The position numbers were made by a program, and so were the translations under genes. The notes beneath the pieces are model-generated. The model saw only the letters and a program-made list of their open reading frames with translations. It did not search any database and had not been told where the DNA came from. Of a stretch of DNA of 64,000 nucleotides, positions 27,224 through 35,892 are shown in pieces; within the stretch, counting starts at the first letter, position 1, and each line of letters begins with the position of its first letter. Origin of the DNA: Micromonospora antibiotica (lineage in GTDB: Bacteria > Actinomycetota > Actinomycetes > Mycobacteriales > Micromonosporaceae); NCBI RefSeq assembly GCF_017599305.1, contig NZ_JAGFWR010000025.1:1-64000 (forward strand). The letters run 5' to 3'.

Positions 27224-28540
27224 TCAACCGGCCTCGGACGCGGCCAGCAACTCCCGCGCGGCCAACGCCGTACGCAGCACCGCGACCGTCTGCGGATCGA
27301 GCGGGTCGACCCCCAACAGCCGCTTGATCAGACCGACCCGGTAACCCACCGAGTTGCGGTGCAGGTGCAACCGTTCGCTGACCGCCTGCCGACTGCCCCC
27401 GGTCGCCAACCAGCAGTCCAGGGTGCGCAGCAGGTCGTCGCGGTGCGCGATCGGTCCCAGGTGCCGGTGCACGAACCAGCGCAACCGCTCGTCCGGCACG
27501 GCCAACAGCACCTGCGCCAGCCCCGCCTGCCCGAACGGCAGCTCGACGCGCTCGTCCGGGGCGCGCAGCAGCAGCCGCAGCAGCCGGTCCGCGTCCCGGA
27601 ACGAGGCCGCCGTCCGGGCCGGCCCGGTCACCAGCGCACCGGCGACCACCCGCACCTGCCCGGCCCCCACGATCTGGTCCAACCGGACCCGCAGCCGGGT
27701 CACCTCGCGCTCCACGTCACCGTGCAGCAGGGTCCAGGCCCGCCGCCCTTCGGCCAGCACCGGCCGGTCCAGCCAGCTCAGCGCGGACGCCCAGCGGCGC
27801 TGCTGCGCCCCGGTGTAGGCGATCCCGGCGACGGCGTGCGGCTGGTCCAACCGCCAGCCGTGCGCCGCACCCGCCCGCAGCAGCTCGGCCTCCCCGGGCC
27901 GCAGTGGCCCGGCCCCGCCGGCAGGGGACGGCCCGGTCTCACCCGCCTGCGGCAAGCCGGCCCCGCCCGCCCGGAGCAGCCCGGCAACGCCCCCGGCGGG
28001 TCCGGCTGGCGACCCGGTGGGGTCGCCGAGGCCGTCACGCAGGGCCCGCAGCACCGTCGCGGCATCCCGGACGGCAGGCGGCGGCGACTCGTGCCGGACC
28101 GCCTCGATCAACAGTGCGGTGGTCGCGGCCCCCGCCAGCGCCAGTTGCCCGGCCGCGACCGGCTCAGCCAGCAGCAGCGCGCCGAGCCGGCGGGACCCCG
28201 CACCCACCGCCACCGCCCGACCGGTCCACCCGTCGACGCAGCGGACCAGGGTCGGCACCCCCGTTCCGGCCCGGCCGGTGACCAGGGCGCGGCGCACGTC
28301 GTCCGGCGCGGCGGCACAACGGGGGCCGTCCGCGCCGTCGCTGGCGGCGAGCAGCTCCCCCGATTCGGCCACCAGCCGGCAGGCCGCGCCGGTCCGCTCC
28401 GCCACCGCGGCCAGCAGCTCCGGCCAGCCGGCGCCACCGAACGCGAGTTCGGCGAGCCACTGGGCGAACGCGGCCGGCGACGGCGCGGCGGCGACGGCCA
28501 GCCGTGGGCGGGCCGCCGCCAGCTCACCCGATCGGCTCAC
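27224..28540 (-). CDS. PucR-type transcriptional regulator
   Basis: 438 aa. The C-terminal PucR helix-turn-helix is clear: LDCWLATGGSRQAVSERL, then LHLHRNSVGYRVGLIKRLLG. The N-terminal part is a GAF-like/CdaR-like sensory region interrupted by a Gly/Pro/Arg-rich stretch (about 165-215). PucR/CdaR regulators typically activate purine, sugar-acid or aromatic breakdown. GTG 28540 overlaps the ALDH stop (GTGA), so it is co-expressed with ALDH under site E, a second regulatory layer in the regulon. Confidence 0.85.
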   Translation of the reverse strand: MSRSGELAAARPRLAVAAAPSPAAFAQWLAELAFGGAGWPELLAAVAERTGAACRLVAESGELLAASDGADGPRCAAAPDDVRRALVTGRAGTGVPTLVRCVDGWTGRAVAVGAGSRRLGALLLAEPVAAGQLALAGAATTALLIEAVRHESPPPAVRDAATVLRALRDGLGDPTGSPAGPAGGVAGLLRAGGAGLPQAGETGPSPAGGAGPLRPGEAELLRAGAAHGWRLDQPHAVAGIAYTGAQQRRWASALSWLDRPVLAEGRRAWTLLHGDVEREVTRLRVRLDQIVGAGQVRVVAGALVTGPARTAASFRDADRLLRLLLRAPDERVELPFGQAGLAQVLLAVPDERLRWFVHRHLGPIAHRDDLLRTLDCWLATGGSRQAVSERLHLHRNSVGYRVGLIKRLLGVDPLDPQTVAVLRTALAARELLAASEAG

Positions 28541-30006
28541 GCCGACGGTCGGTCGAGCAGCCGGACCGCGACGGCCTTCTCCTGGGTGTACTCGCGCAGC
28601 GCCGCGTAGCCGCCGCCCCGGCTGAAGCCGCTCTCCTTCTGCATGTTGAACGGGAAGCCGATCACCCCGGCGTCGTGGAACTGGTTGACCGCGACCTGCC
28701 CGGAGCGGACCAGCCCGGCCACCCGCAGCGCCCGGGACACGTCACTGGTCCAGATGCAGGCCAGCAGGCCGAATTCGGTGCCGTTCATCAGCGCCACCGC
28801 CTCGTTGACGCCCCGGAAGCCCTGCACCGCCAGCACCGGGCCGAAGACCTCCTCGCGGACCAGCCGCATGTCCGAGTCGACCTGGTCGAAGACGGTGGGG
28901 GCGACGTACCAGCCGTCGTCGAACGCGGCGGTGGCCGGCTCGCCGCCGACGACCAGCCGGGCCCCGGCGGCCGGGGCCTCGGCCAGGAAACCCCGGACCC
29001 GCTCGTACTGGGCCTGGCTGACCAGCGGGCCCATGTCCAGGTCCTGGTCCCAGGGGCCGGTCCGGACGGCCTTCATGCCGGCGGCGACCCGCTCGACCAC
29101 CTCGGCCCGGATCGACTCCTCGACCAGCAGCCGGGAGCCGGCGTAGCAGTTCTGCCCGGCGTTCTCGGTGATCGAGGCGATGATCGCCGGGATCGCCACG
29201 TCCAGGTCGGCGTCGGCGAAGACCACGTTCGGGGACTTGCCGCCCAGCTCCAGCTTGACCGGCACCAGGTGCTGCGCGGCGGCCCGCATGACGGCCCGGC
29301 CGGTCACCGTCGAGCCGACGAAGCTGATGTGGTCGATGTCGGGGTGCCCGGTGAGCGCGACCCCGGCCTCGGGGCCGAGCCCGGTGACCACGTTGAGCAC
29401 GCCCGGCGGCAGCCCGGCCCGACGGCCCAGCTCGGCCAGCGCGAACGGCGACAGCGGCGCGACCTCGGACGGCTTCAGCACCACCGTGTTGCCGGCGGCG
29501 AGCGCGGGGGCCACGTTGGCGGCGGTGAGCACGGCCGGCACGTTCCACGGGATGATCACCGCGCAGACGCCGTACGGCTCCGGCCGGGTGTAGCCGAAGT
29601 AGTCGGGCGTACGGGTGGGCAGGGTGACGCCGGTGAGCTTGTCCGCGGCCCCGGCGAAGTAGTCGACGATGCCCTGGGTGATGTACATGTTGAGCCGCCC
29701 GCCGGAGCGGGGTTTGCCCACGTCACGCGACTCGTACGCGGCGAGTTCCTCGACGTGCTCGCCGATCAGCGCGGCCCAGCGCGAGAGGATCGCGCCGCGC
29801 TCGCTGGGCGAGGTGGCCGCCCAGCCGGGGGCGGCCCGCCGGGCGGCGGCGACGGCGTGGTCGACGTCGACCGCGCGGGCGCGGGCCACCGACTGGATGG
29901 TCTCCCGGGTGGCGGGATCGAGCACCGGTAGCTCACCGCCGTCGGCGGCGGCGGTCCAGTCGCCGTCGATGAGCTGGCGGGCGGTGGGAATGTCCAGGTC
30001 AGCCAT
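28537..30006 (-). CDS. NAD(P)-dependent aldehyde dehydrogenase
   Basis: 489 aa ALDH superfamily enzyme with cofactor segment PWNVP and FVGSTVTGR, catalytic Glu in ELGGKSPN and catalytic Cys in NAGQNCYAGSR. Typical length. Would oxidise a semialdehyde, for example a hydroxymuconic or benzylic aldehyde produced by the dehydrogenase on the other side of site E. First gene of the ALDH-PucR unit. Confidence 0.92.
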   Translation of the reverse strand: MADLDIPTARQLIDGDWTAAADGGELPVLDPATRETIQSVARARAVDVDHAVAAARRAAPGWAATSPSERGAILSRWAALIGEHVEELAAYESRDVGKPRSGGRLNMYITQGIVDYFAGAADKLTGVTLPTRTPDYFGYTRPEPYGVCAVIIPWNVPAVLTAANVAPALAAGNTVVLKPSEVAPLSPFALAELGRRAGLPPGVLNVVTGLGPEAGVALTGHPDIDHISFVGSTVTGRAVMRAAAQHLVPVKLELGGKSPNVVFADADLDVAIPAIIASITENAGQNCYAGSRLLVEESIRAEVVERVAAGMKAVRTGPWDQDLDMGPLVSQAQYERVRGFLAEAPAAGARLVVGGEPATAAFDDGWYVAPTVFDQVDSDMRLVREEVFGPVLAVQGFRGVNEAVALMNGTEFGLLACIWTSDVSRALRVAGLVRSGQVAVNQFHDAGVIGFPFNMQKESGFSRGGGYAALREYTQEKAVAVRLLDRPSA

Positions 30007-30038
30007 GTGCGAATCCTTGACCCTCTACGTTTCGCATG

Positions 30039-30065
30039 TCAAGATGCAATCTCGCTTTGTGAGTC
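30039..30065. promoter_or_regulatory. regulon site E (putative IclR operator)
   Basis: Core AATCTCGCTTTGTGAGTC in the 73-bp gap between the divergent ALDH and alcohol dehydrogenase genes; ends 15 bp before the dehydrogenase start. Shares ATCTCGC with sites A and G and CTCGCnnTGTGAG with F. Confidence 0.65.
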
Positions 30066-30079
30066 ACTAGGGAGGGCGC

Positions 30080-31162
30080 GTGCGGATCACAGCGGCGGTG
30101 CTGGAGAACGCTGGAGGGCCGTTCACCCTCCAGCAGATCGACCTCGCCGACCCCGGGCCGGACGAGGTGCTGGTCCGGGTGCACAGCGTGGGGATCTGCG
30201 CCACCGACCTGGAGTTCGCCAACTTCTTCCCCACCCCGGCGGTGCTCGGCCACGAGGGCAGCGGAGTGGTCGAGCAGGTCGGCGCGCGGGTCACCGGCGT
30301 CTCGCCGGGTGACCACGTCGCGATGAGCTTCACCTCCTGCGGCGACTGCCCGCTGTGCCGGGGCGGAAACCCCGCCTACTGCCGCCAGTTCGACGCGGTC
30401 AACTTCACCGGCCGGCGACCCGACGGCAGCTCGGCACTCTCCCGCGACGGGCAACCGGTCAACGGCCACTTCCTGGGCCAGTCGTCGTTCGCCACCCACG
30501 TCGTCGCCCCGGCCCGCGCGGTGGTGCCGATCAGCAAGGAGATCGACCTGGGCGTGGTCGGCCCGTTCGGCTGCGGTTTCGGCACCGGGGCCGGCGCGGT
30601 GCTCAACGTGCTGCGCCCGGAGGTCGGCTCCTCGCTCGTCGTCTTCGGCGCGGGCGCCGTCGGCGTCGCGGCGATCCTGGCCGCCCGGGTGGCCGGTTGC
30701 GCGGTCGTCGCGGCGGTCGACGTCAACGCCGGCAAGCTCGACACGGCCCGACTGCTCGGCGCCACCCACGGGGTGAACTCCACCGACGGCGACCCCCGCG
30801 AGCTGCTGACCGCGATCGCCCCGCACGGCTTCGACGTCGCGATCGACACCACCGGCCGGGAGGACGTGCTGCGCCTCGCGGTCGAGTCGCTCGGCCCGCT
30901 TGGCCGCTGCGGCGTGGTCGGGATCGGCCCGAGCGAGCAGATGAGCTTCGAGTGGCGCAGCGTGCTCAACGGCCGCAGCATCACCGGCATCATCGGCGGC
31001 AGCAGCCTCCCGCAGGTGTTCCTGCCCAAGCTGCTGGACCTGCACGCCGCCGGCAACTTCCCGGTGGACCGCCTGATCACCCGGTTCCCCTTCACGCAGA
31101 TCAACGAGGCGGTGGCGGCGCTGCGGTCCGGCGAGGTCGGCAAGGCCGTACTGACCCTCTGA
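30080..31162 (+). CDS. zinc-dependent aryl/benzyl alcohol dehydrogenase
   Basis: 360 aa MDR dehydrogenase. Catalytic zinc: Cys in GICATD, GHEGSG, and Cys in PFGCGFGTGAG; structural zinc: CGDCPLCRGGNPAYC; NAD-binding FGAGAVGVAAILAAR. The FGCGFGTGAGAVLNVL region is typical of aryl-alcohol dehydrogenases. GGGAGG precedes GTG 30080. Divergent from ALDH under shared site E, so alcohol and aldehyde oxidation are probably co-induced. Confidence 0.9.
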   Translation: MRITAAVLENAGGPFTLQQIDLADPGPDEVLVRVHSVGICATDLEFANFFPTPAVLGHEGSGVVEQVGARVTGVSPGDHVAMSFTSCGDCPLCRGGNPAYCRQFDAVNFTGRRPDGSSALSRDGQPVNGHFLGQSSFATHVVAPARAVVPISKEIDLGVVGPFGCGFGTGAGAVLNVLRPEVGSSLVVFGAGAVGVAAILAARVAGCAVVAAVDVNAGKLDTARLLGATHGVNSTDGDPRELLTAIAPHGFDVAIDTTGREDVLRLAVESLGPLGRCGVVGIGPSEQMSFEWRSVLNGRSITGIIGGSSLPQVFLPKLLDLHAAGNFPVDRLITRFPFTQINEAVAALRSGEVGKAVLTL

Positions 31163-31193
31163 CCGGCCGACATCGACGTTTCTGCATCTTATC

Positions 31194-31220
31194 GTGAAAC
31201 GTTGTCTCGCTATGTGAGCG
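31194..31220. promoter_or_regulatory. regulon site F (putative IclR operator)
   Basis: Core TTGTCTCGCTATGTGAGCG with preceding GTGAAAC, 85 bp upstream of the P450-reductase gene and 31 bp after the dehydrogenase stop. The surroundings (31163-31304) are AT-richer than average and contain no gene. Confidence 0.6.
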
Positions 31221-31304
31221 ACATTACCCTTGGCGTCAGACCCACACCCAGTGGCGCGGCTGGGCAACACCGCGCAGCGTCCCGCACCTGTGGAGCACGT
31301 CCCG

Positions 31305-33566
31305 ATGACCGAACAGCAGCGCACCGCCCCGGCCGCCGCGCAGACCGCGACCGCAGACCGGCCCGTCGCGCCCTTCGACCACCACTCGGCCGAGTGCAAC
31401 ACCGACCCGGTGGGCTACTACCGGGAGTTCCGGCAGACCTGCCCGGTGGGCCGGACCGACGCGCACGGCGGCTTCGTCTACACCACCCGGTACGCCGACG
31501 TGGTCCGGATCGCCCGCGACGACGACACCTTCTCCTCCGCCCGCGCCACCGCCGGGGGTGACGGCACCGCCATCGTCATCCCCCGGGGCCCCGGCCTGGA
31601 GCAGTACCCGATCGAGCTGGACCCGCCCGCCGCGACCGGCTACCGCGACCTGATCAACCCGCTGCTCACCCAGGACGCGGTCGCCGAGCTGGCCCCGATG
31701 GTCGCCCGGCACACCACCCGCGTGGTGGACGCCTTCATCGCCGAGGGGTCGGTGGACTTCGTCCGCGACCTGACCAACCCGCTGCCGGCCGCCGTCACCC
31801 TCGACTGGCTGGGCTTCCCCGAATCCGACTGGGCCAAGCTCGCCGGCCCGATCCACGACATCTTCGCCGCGCTGCCCGGCAGCGAACGCGCCGTACGCGG
31901 GGCCGCCGGCCTGGCCTACCTCGACCAGCGCATCCGCGAGCTGATCGTCGAGCGGCGGGCCGTGCCGACCGGCGACGCGGTGAGCTACCTGGCCGCCCAG
32001 CGCCGCCCCGACGGGGAGCTGTTCGCCGCCGACGAGCTGGTCTCGGTCATCGGGCTGCTGATCGCGGGTGGGGTGGACACCACCACCTCGCTGACCGGCT
32101 CCACCCTGGTGCACCTGAGCCGGCACCCCGACGACCGGCAACGCCTGATCGAGTCCCCCGACCTGCTGCTCACCGCCACCGACGAGTTCCTGCGGGTGTT
32201 CGCCCCGTCCCAGTCGATGGCCCGTACCGTCCGCACCGACACCGAGGTCGGCGGCTGCCCGGTCGCCGCCGGTGAGCGGGTGCTGATCCCCTGGGTCGCG
32301 GCGAACCACGACCCAGTCGTCTTCCCCGAGCCCGAGCAGCTCCGGTTGGACCGCGACGCCGCCCGGCACCTGAGCTTCGGCATCGGCAGCCACCGCTGCG
32401 CCGGTGCCCACCTGGCCCGGCTGATGTTCCGCGAGATGATCACGCAGGTACTCACCCGGCTGCCCGACTTCCGGGTGGTGGAGGAGGGCCTCGTCGCCTA
32501 CCCCACCCGGGGCAACCAGAGCGGTTGGGACGCGATCCCGGCCGTCTTCACCCCGGGTCCCCGCCGCGACGCCGACGCGGCGGGGACCCGGCCCACCGCC
32601 AGCCTGACCGGCGACCGGGAACTGGTCATGGCGGCCACCGCCACCGCCACCGACGAGGTGCTGGAGGTACGCCTGGCCGACCCGACCGGCGCGGAACTGC
32701 CACCCTGGGCGCCGGGTGCGCACCTGGAGGTGCGGCTGCCGTCCGGGCGGGTCCGGCAGTACTCGCTGTGCGGCGACCCGGCCGACACCCGGCACTACCG
32801 GATCGCCGCCCTGCGCGAGCCCGCCGGCCGGGGCGGTTCGGTGGAGCTGCACACGCTGGCCCGAGCGGGCGTCGCCCTCTCGGTACGCGGCCCACGCAAC
32901 CACTTCCCGCTCGTCGACGCCCCCGCTTACCTCTTCCTCGCCGGGGGCATCGGGATCACCCCGATCCTGGCGATGGCCCGCGAGGCCGACCGCCGGGGCG
33001 TGCCGTTCCACCTGGTGTACGGCGGGCGTACCCGTGCCTCGATGGCCTTCGTCGACGAGGTGACGGCGCTGGCCGGGGACCGGGTGACCCTGCTGCCACA
33101 GGACGAGGCCGGCCTGCCCGACCTACGGGCGCTGCTCGACGCCACCGGGCCGGGCACCGCCGTCTACTGCTGCGGACCGACCGGCATGATCGACGCGGTG
33201 GAGCGGGTCTGCGCCGAGACGGACCGGTCGGGGCAGTTGCACGTCGAGCGGTTCACCGCCGGGGACGACCTGGAGGTCGCCTTCGACCCGGCGGCGAACA
33301 CCGAGTTCGAGGTGCACCTGGCGCGGACCGGGGCGACCCTGCGGGTGCCGAGGGACCGCCGGATGATCGACGTGCTGCGCGAGGTCGTGCCGGGCCTGAC
33401 CTACGACTGCGAGAAGGGCTACTGCGGCGCGTGTGAGACCCGGGTGCTCGCCGGTACGCCGGAGCACCGCGACTCGCTGCTCACCGACGAGGAGCGCGCG
33501 GCCGGCCGGAGCATGATGATCTGCGTCGGGCGGTGCCACTCGGAGCGGTTGGTGCTGGACCTGTAG
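31305..33566 (+). CDS. self-sufficient cytochrome P450-reductase fusion (CYP116B / P450RhF type)
   Basis: 753 aa. P450 domain to about residue 420: I-helix LIAGGVDTTTS, ExxR in DEFLRVF, heme loop FGIGSHRCAGAH with Cys365. Then a phthalate-dioxygenase-reductase-like module: FMN-binding RQYSLCG, NAD-binding GGIGITPILAM and CGPTGM, and a C-terminal plant-type [2Fe-2S] domain with Cys702, Cys707, Cys710 and Cys740. Such fusions need only NAD(P)H and O2; known ones hydroxylate or O-dealkylate aromatics. GGAG lies 9 nt before ATG 31305. Located under site F, so a first attack or demethylation step in the pathway is plausible. Confidence 0.93.
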   Translation: MTEQQRTAPAAAQTATADRPVAPFDHHSAECNTDPVGYYREFRQTCPVGRTDAHGGFVYTTRYADVVRIARDDDTFSSARATAGGDGTAIVIPRGPGLEQYPIELDPPAATGYRDLINPLLTQDAVAELAPMVARHTTRVVDAFIAEGSVDFVRDLTNPLPAAVTLDWLGFPESDWAKLAGPIHDIFAALPGSERAVRGAAGLAYLDQRIRELIVERRAVPTGDAVSYLAAQRRPDGELFAADELVSVIGLLIAGGVDTTTSLTGSTLVHLSRHPDDRQRLIESPDLLLTATDEFLRVFAPSQSMARTVRTDTEVGGCPVAAGERVLIPWVAANHDPVVFPEPEQLRLDRDAARHLSFGIGSHRCAGAHLARLMFREMITQVLTRLPDFRVVEEGLVAYPTRGNQSGWDAIPAVFTPGPRRDADAAGTRPTASLTGDRELVMAATATATDEVLEVRLADPTGAELPPWAPGAHLEVRLPSGRVRQYSLCGDPADTRHYRIAALREPAGRGGSVELHTLARAGVALSVRGPRNHFPLVDAPAYLFLAGGIGITPILAMAREADRRGVPFHLVYGGRTRASMAFVDEVTALAGDRVTLLPQDEAGLPDLRALLDATGPGTAVYCCGPTGMIDAVERVCAETDRSGQLHVERFTAGDDLEVAFDPAANTEFEVHLARTGATLRVPRDRRMIDVLREVVPGLTYDCEKGYCGACETRVLAGTPEHRDSLLTDEERAAGRSMMICVGRCHSERLVLDL

Positions 33567-33571
33567 GTCCT

Positions 33572-33612
33572 GCCTGGACGGCCGGCCCGGTCCCGGGGTC
33601 GGCCGTCCAGGC
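33572..33612. terminator. hairpin terminator after the P450 fusion gene
   Basis: Perfect 13-bp stem GCCTGGACGGCCG (33572-33584) with 33600-33612, starting 6 bp beyond the stop codon. The rest of 33613-33725 is GC-rich imperfect repeat (gcggcccgg-type) without a gene. Confidence 0.8.
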
Positions 33613-33725
33613 GTCCACCTCCGGGCTGGACGGCCCGGCCGCACCAGTGGCGCGGCCGGAGCCTCTGATGCGTGCGGCCCGGCCGGGGCCGGCGGTTCGT
33701 GCGGCCCGGTCGGGGCCGGTGGTCG

Positions 33726-34370
33726 TCAGGCCGCTTTCGCCAGGGCGTCGAGGATCAGGTCGAGGCCGAAGGTGAACTGGCCGCCGAAGTCGTAGCCGGG
33801 CTGCCGGACGTGCTGGGTGGCGAACTCCACCAGGTGCGGGTAGTCGCCCGCCGCGAAACCCGCCATGATCGCATCGGCGACCTCGGTGGCCGAGCCGCCG
33901 CCGTCGAACGGCAGTGACGCCTCCTGCAACACGAAACCGAAGACGTACGCGTCGATGACCGCGTAGGCGTGGGCCGTCATCGGCAGTGAGAAGCCCCCGC
34001 CCCGCAGCACGCCCAGCATCCTGTCGTGGTGGCGCAGGGTGGCCGGGCCGGGGCTGGTCCGGGTCTCGATCAGGGTCAGCGCCCAGGGGTGCCGGGCGAG
34101 GACCGTCCGGGCCGACAGGCAACGCCGGCGCACCTCGGCCCGCCAGTCGCCGCCCGGCGCGGGCAGGTCGATCTCGGCGAAGACCCCGTCGACGAGGGCG
34201 TCGAGCAGCTCGTCCTTGTTGCGGATGTAGTGGTAGAGCGACATCGGTTTGGCGTGCAGCGCGGCGGCGAGCGAGCGCATGGTCAGCGCGCCGAGACCGT
34301 CCGCGTCGGCGATGGCGACGGCGGCCCGCAGCACCCGCTCCCGGCTGAGCTGCCGCACCGGTTCGCCCAC
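33726..34370 (-). CDS. TetR-family transcriptional repressor
   Basis: About 214 aa. N-terminal HTH (RERVLRAAVAIADADGLGAL, then MRSLAAALHAKPMSLYHYIRNKDELL) and a TetR_C-type ligand domain. GTG 34370 follows GGGGAG; an upstream frame to 34406 is possible. A perfect 11-bp inverted repeat lies between it and the divergent DUF4386 gene, the usual layout of an autoregulating repressor controlling its neighbour. Confidence 0.9.
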   Translation of the reverse strand: MGEPVRQLSRERVLRAAVAIADADGLGALTMRSLAAALHAKPMSLYHYIRNKDELLDALVDGVFAEIDLPAPGGDWRAEVRRRCLSARTVLARHPWALTLIETRTSPGPATLRHHDRMLGVLRGGGFSLPMTAHAYAVIDAYVFGFVLQEASLPFDGGGSATEVADAIMAGFAAGDYPHLVEFATQHVRQPGYDFGGQFTFGLDLILDALAKAA

Positions 34371-34418
34371 CTGTCGCTCCCCTGACACCCGGTTGACCGC
34401 CTGCACCGCCCACCGTAC

Positions 34419-34445
34419 CGTACTAAGTAAGTCGTACTTAGTACG
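34419..34445. promoter_or_regulatory. TetR operator palindrome
   Basis: Perfect arms CGTACTAAGTA (34419-34429) and TACTTAGTACG (34435-34445) around AGTCG, between the divergent TetR and DUF4386 genes, 19 bp before the latter's ATG. Its AT content contrasts with the surroundings; it probably overlaps the promoter. Confidence 0.85.
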
Positions 34446-34464
34446 AAGAGCCCTGGAGGCGACG

Positions 34465-35877
34465 ATGTCCCTGCGTGTGGCCGGTCGGTGGGCCGGCGCG
34501 TTCTTCCTGGCGGCGTTCGTCGCCTACGGCGCCGGCAGCGCGCTCGCCGGGCACCCGGCCGGGGTGGTGCTGGTGCTGGCCAACTCCGTGCTGGTGGCGG
34601 CGATCGGTGCGCTGGCCTTCCGGGCGCTGCGCCGGGTGCAGCCGGGCGCCGCCTGGGTCTACCTGGTGACCCGGGGCGCGGAGGCGTTCCTGCTCGCCGC
34701 CGGCATCGTGCTGCGGGACCGGTTCGGCGACGGGGCCGGCGACCTCGCCTACCAGCTGGCCATGCTGGCGCTGGGGCTGGGCAGCGTGCCGTTCTGCCTG
34801 ACCCTGGCCCGGTGGCACTGGCTGCCCCGCTGGCTCGCACTCTGGGGAACTGTCGGCTACGCGCTGCTGGCGGTCGGCGCGGCAGCCGAGCTGGCCGGCG
34901 TGGCGGTCGGGGTCGCGCTGGCCGTCCCGGGCGGGTTGTTCGAGGTCGTCTTCGGCCTGCGGCTGCTCACCCGGGGCTTCACGCCGCCCGGCCCCGCCCC
35001 TGGACCACGCACGTCCGCCAGCGCCAGCGATGCAGACGCCCCGGCCACCACCGGCGGTGCAGCTGCGCCGAACAACACCGGCGGTGCAGTCGTGCCGAAC
35101 AACACCGGCGGAGCGGACGGGGTGGGAGCGGGCGGCTCCCGCGCCCGCCGGGCGGCACTGGCCGCCGGGCTCGGCCTGTTGCTGATGGCGGTGCTCGCCG
35201 GGTGGGCCAACTTCGGCGTCGTACAGCCGCTGGTCGACACCGACGCGGCCGCAAGCGCCACCCGACTGCCGGCCCGGCAGGGGGCGCTCACCCTGGCCGT
35301 GGTCGCCCTGTACACGGTGGCCTGCCTCGACGTGCTGGTCGGCTGGGCGCTACGGGCGCTCCTCAGCCGCACCCGGCCCACCGTCGCACTGCTGTCGGCC
35401 TGGTGCCGCACCGGGTACGCGGTCGTCCTCGCCGTGGCACTCACCCACCTGATCGCCGTCGCCGGCCTGCTGCGCGACGGCGCGGGAGCCGACCGGCTCG
35501 CCGCCGACGGGCCTCCGCGACTCACCGGCTTCCAGCAGGTCTGGGACCTGGGCCTGCTGCTGTTCGGCGTCCACCTGCTGCTGGTCGGATGGCTGGCCTG
35601 GCGGTCGGACACCGTGCCGACCTGGGTGGCGGCGCTGGTGGCGGTCGCCGGTGCGGGCTACCTCGCCGACTCGGTCGGGTCGCTGCTGTCGGCCGACCAG
35701 CCGGTGCAGGTCTCCGGGGTCACCTTCGTCGGCGAGGTCGTCCTGATGGGCTGGCTACTCACCTACGCCGCCCGCCACCGCTCCCCCGGTGCCACCCCAC
35801 CCGACGATGCACCGGATGCCGACCGCACGGGGACGGCCCGCCGCGCCACGACACTGGGGCGCTGCGGGCCGTCCTGA
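34465..35877 (+). CDS. tandem-DUF4386 membrane protein
   Basis: 470 aa integral membrane protein made of two DUF4386-like halves (about 1-180 and 230-445), each with five to six hydrophobic helices, where family members are usually a single half. The linker (about 183-225) is Ala/Gly/Asn-rich with a repeated PNNTGGA unit. GGAGG precedes ATG 34465. Expected to be derepressed with TetR release; function unknown. Confidence 0.75.
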   Translation: MSLRVAGRWAGAFFLAAFVAYGAGSALAGHPAGVVLVLANSVLVAAIGALAFRALRRVQPGAAWVYLVTRGAEAFLLAAGIVLRDRFGDGAGDLAYQLAMLALGLGSVPFCLTLARWHWLPRWLALWGTVGYALLAVGAAAELAGVAVGVALAVPGGLFEVVFGLRLLTRGFTPPGPAPGPRTSASASDADAPATTGGAAAPNNTGGAVVPNNTGGADGVGAGGSRARRAALAAGLGLLLMAVLAGWANFGVVQPLVDTDAAASATRLPARQGALTLAVVALYTVACLDVLVGWALRALLSRTRPTVALLSAWCRTGYAVVLAVALTHLIAVAGLLRDGAGADRLAADGPPRLTGFQQVWDLGLLLFGVHLLLVGWLAWRSDTVPTWVAALVAVAGAGYLADSVGSLLSADQPVQVSGVTFVGEVVLMGWLLTYAARHRSPGATPPDDAPDADRTGTARRATTLGRCGPS

Positions 35878-35892
35878 CGAGGGGCCGGTGGG

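Noticed and set aside
29999..33011. Long minus-strand frames of 467 and 591 codons opposite the alcohol dehydrogenase and the P450 fusion
   Set aside because: Compositional shadows of well-supported plus-strand genes; no motifs, low-complexity Val/Gly/Asp/His translations.
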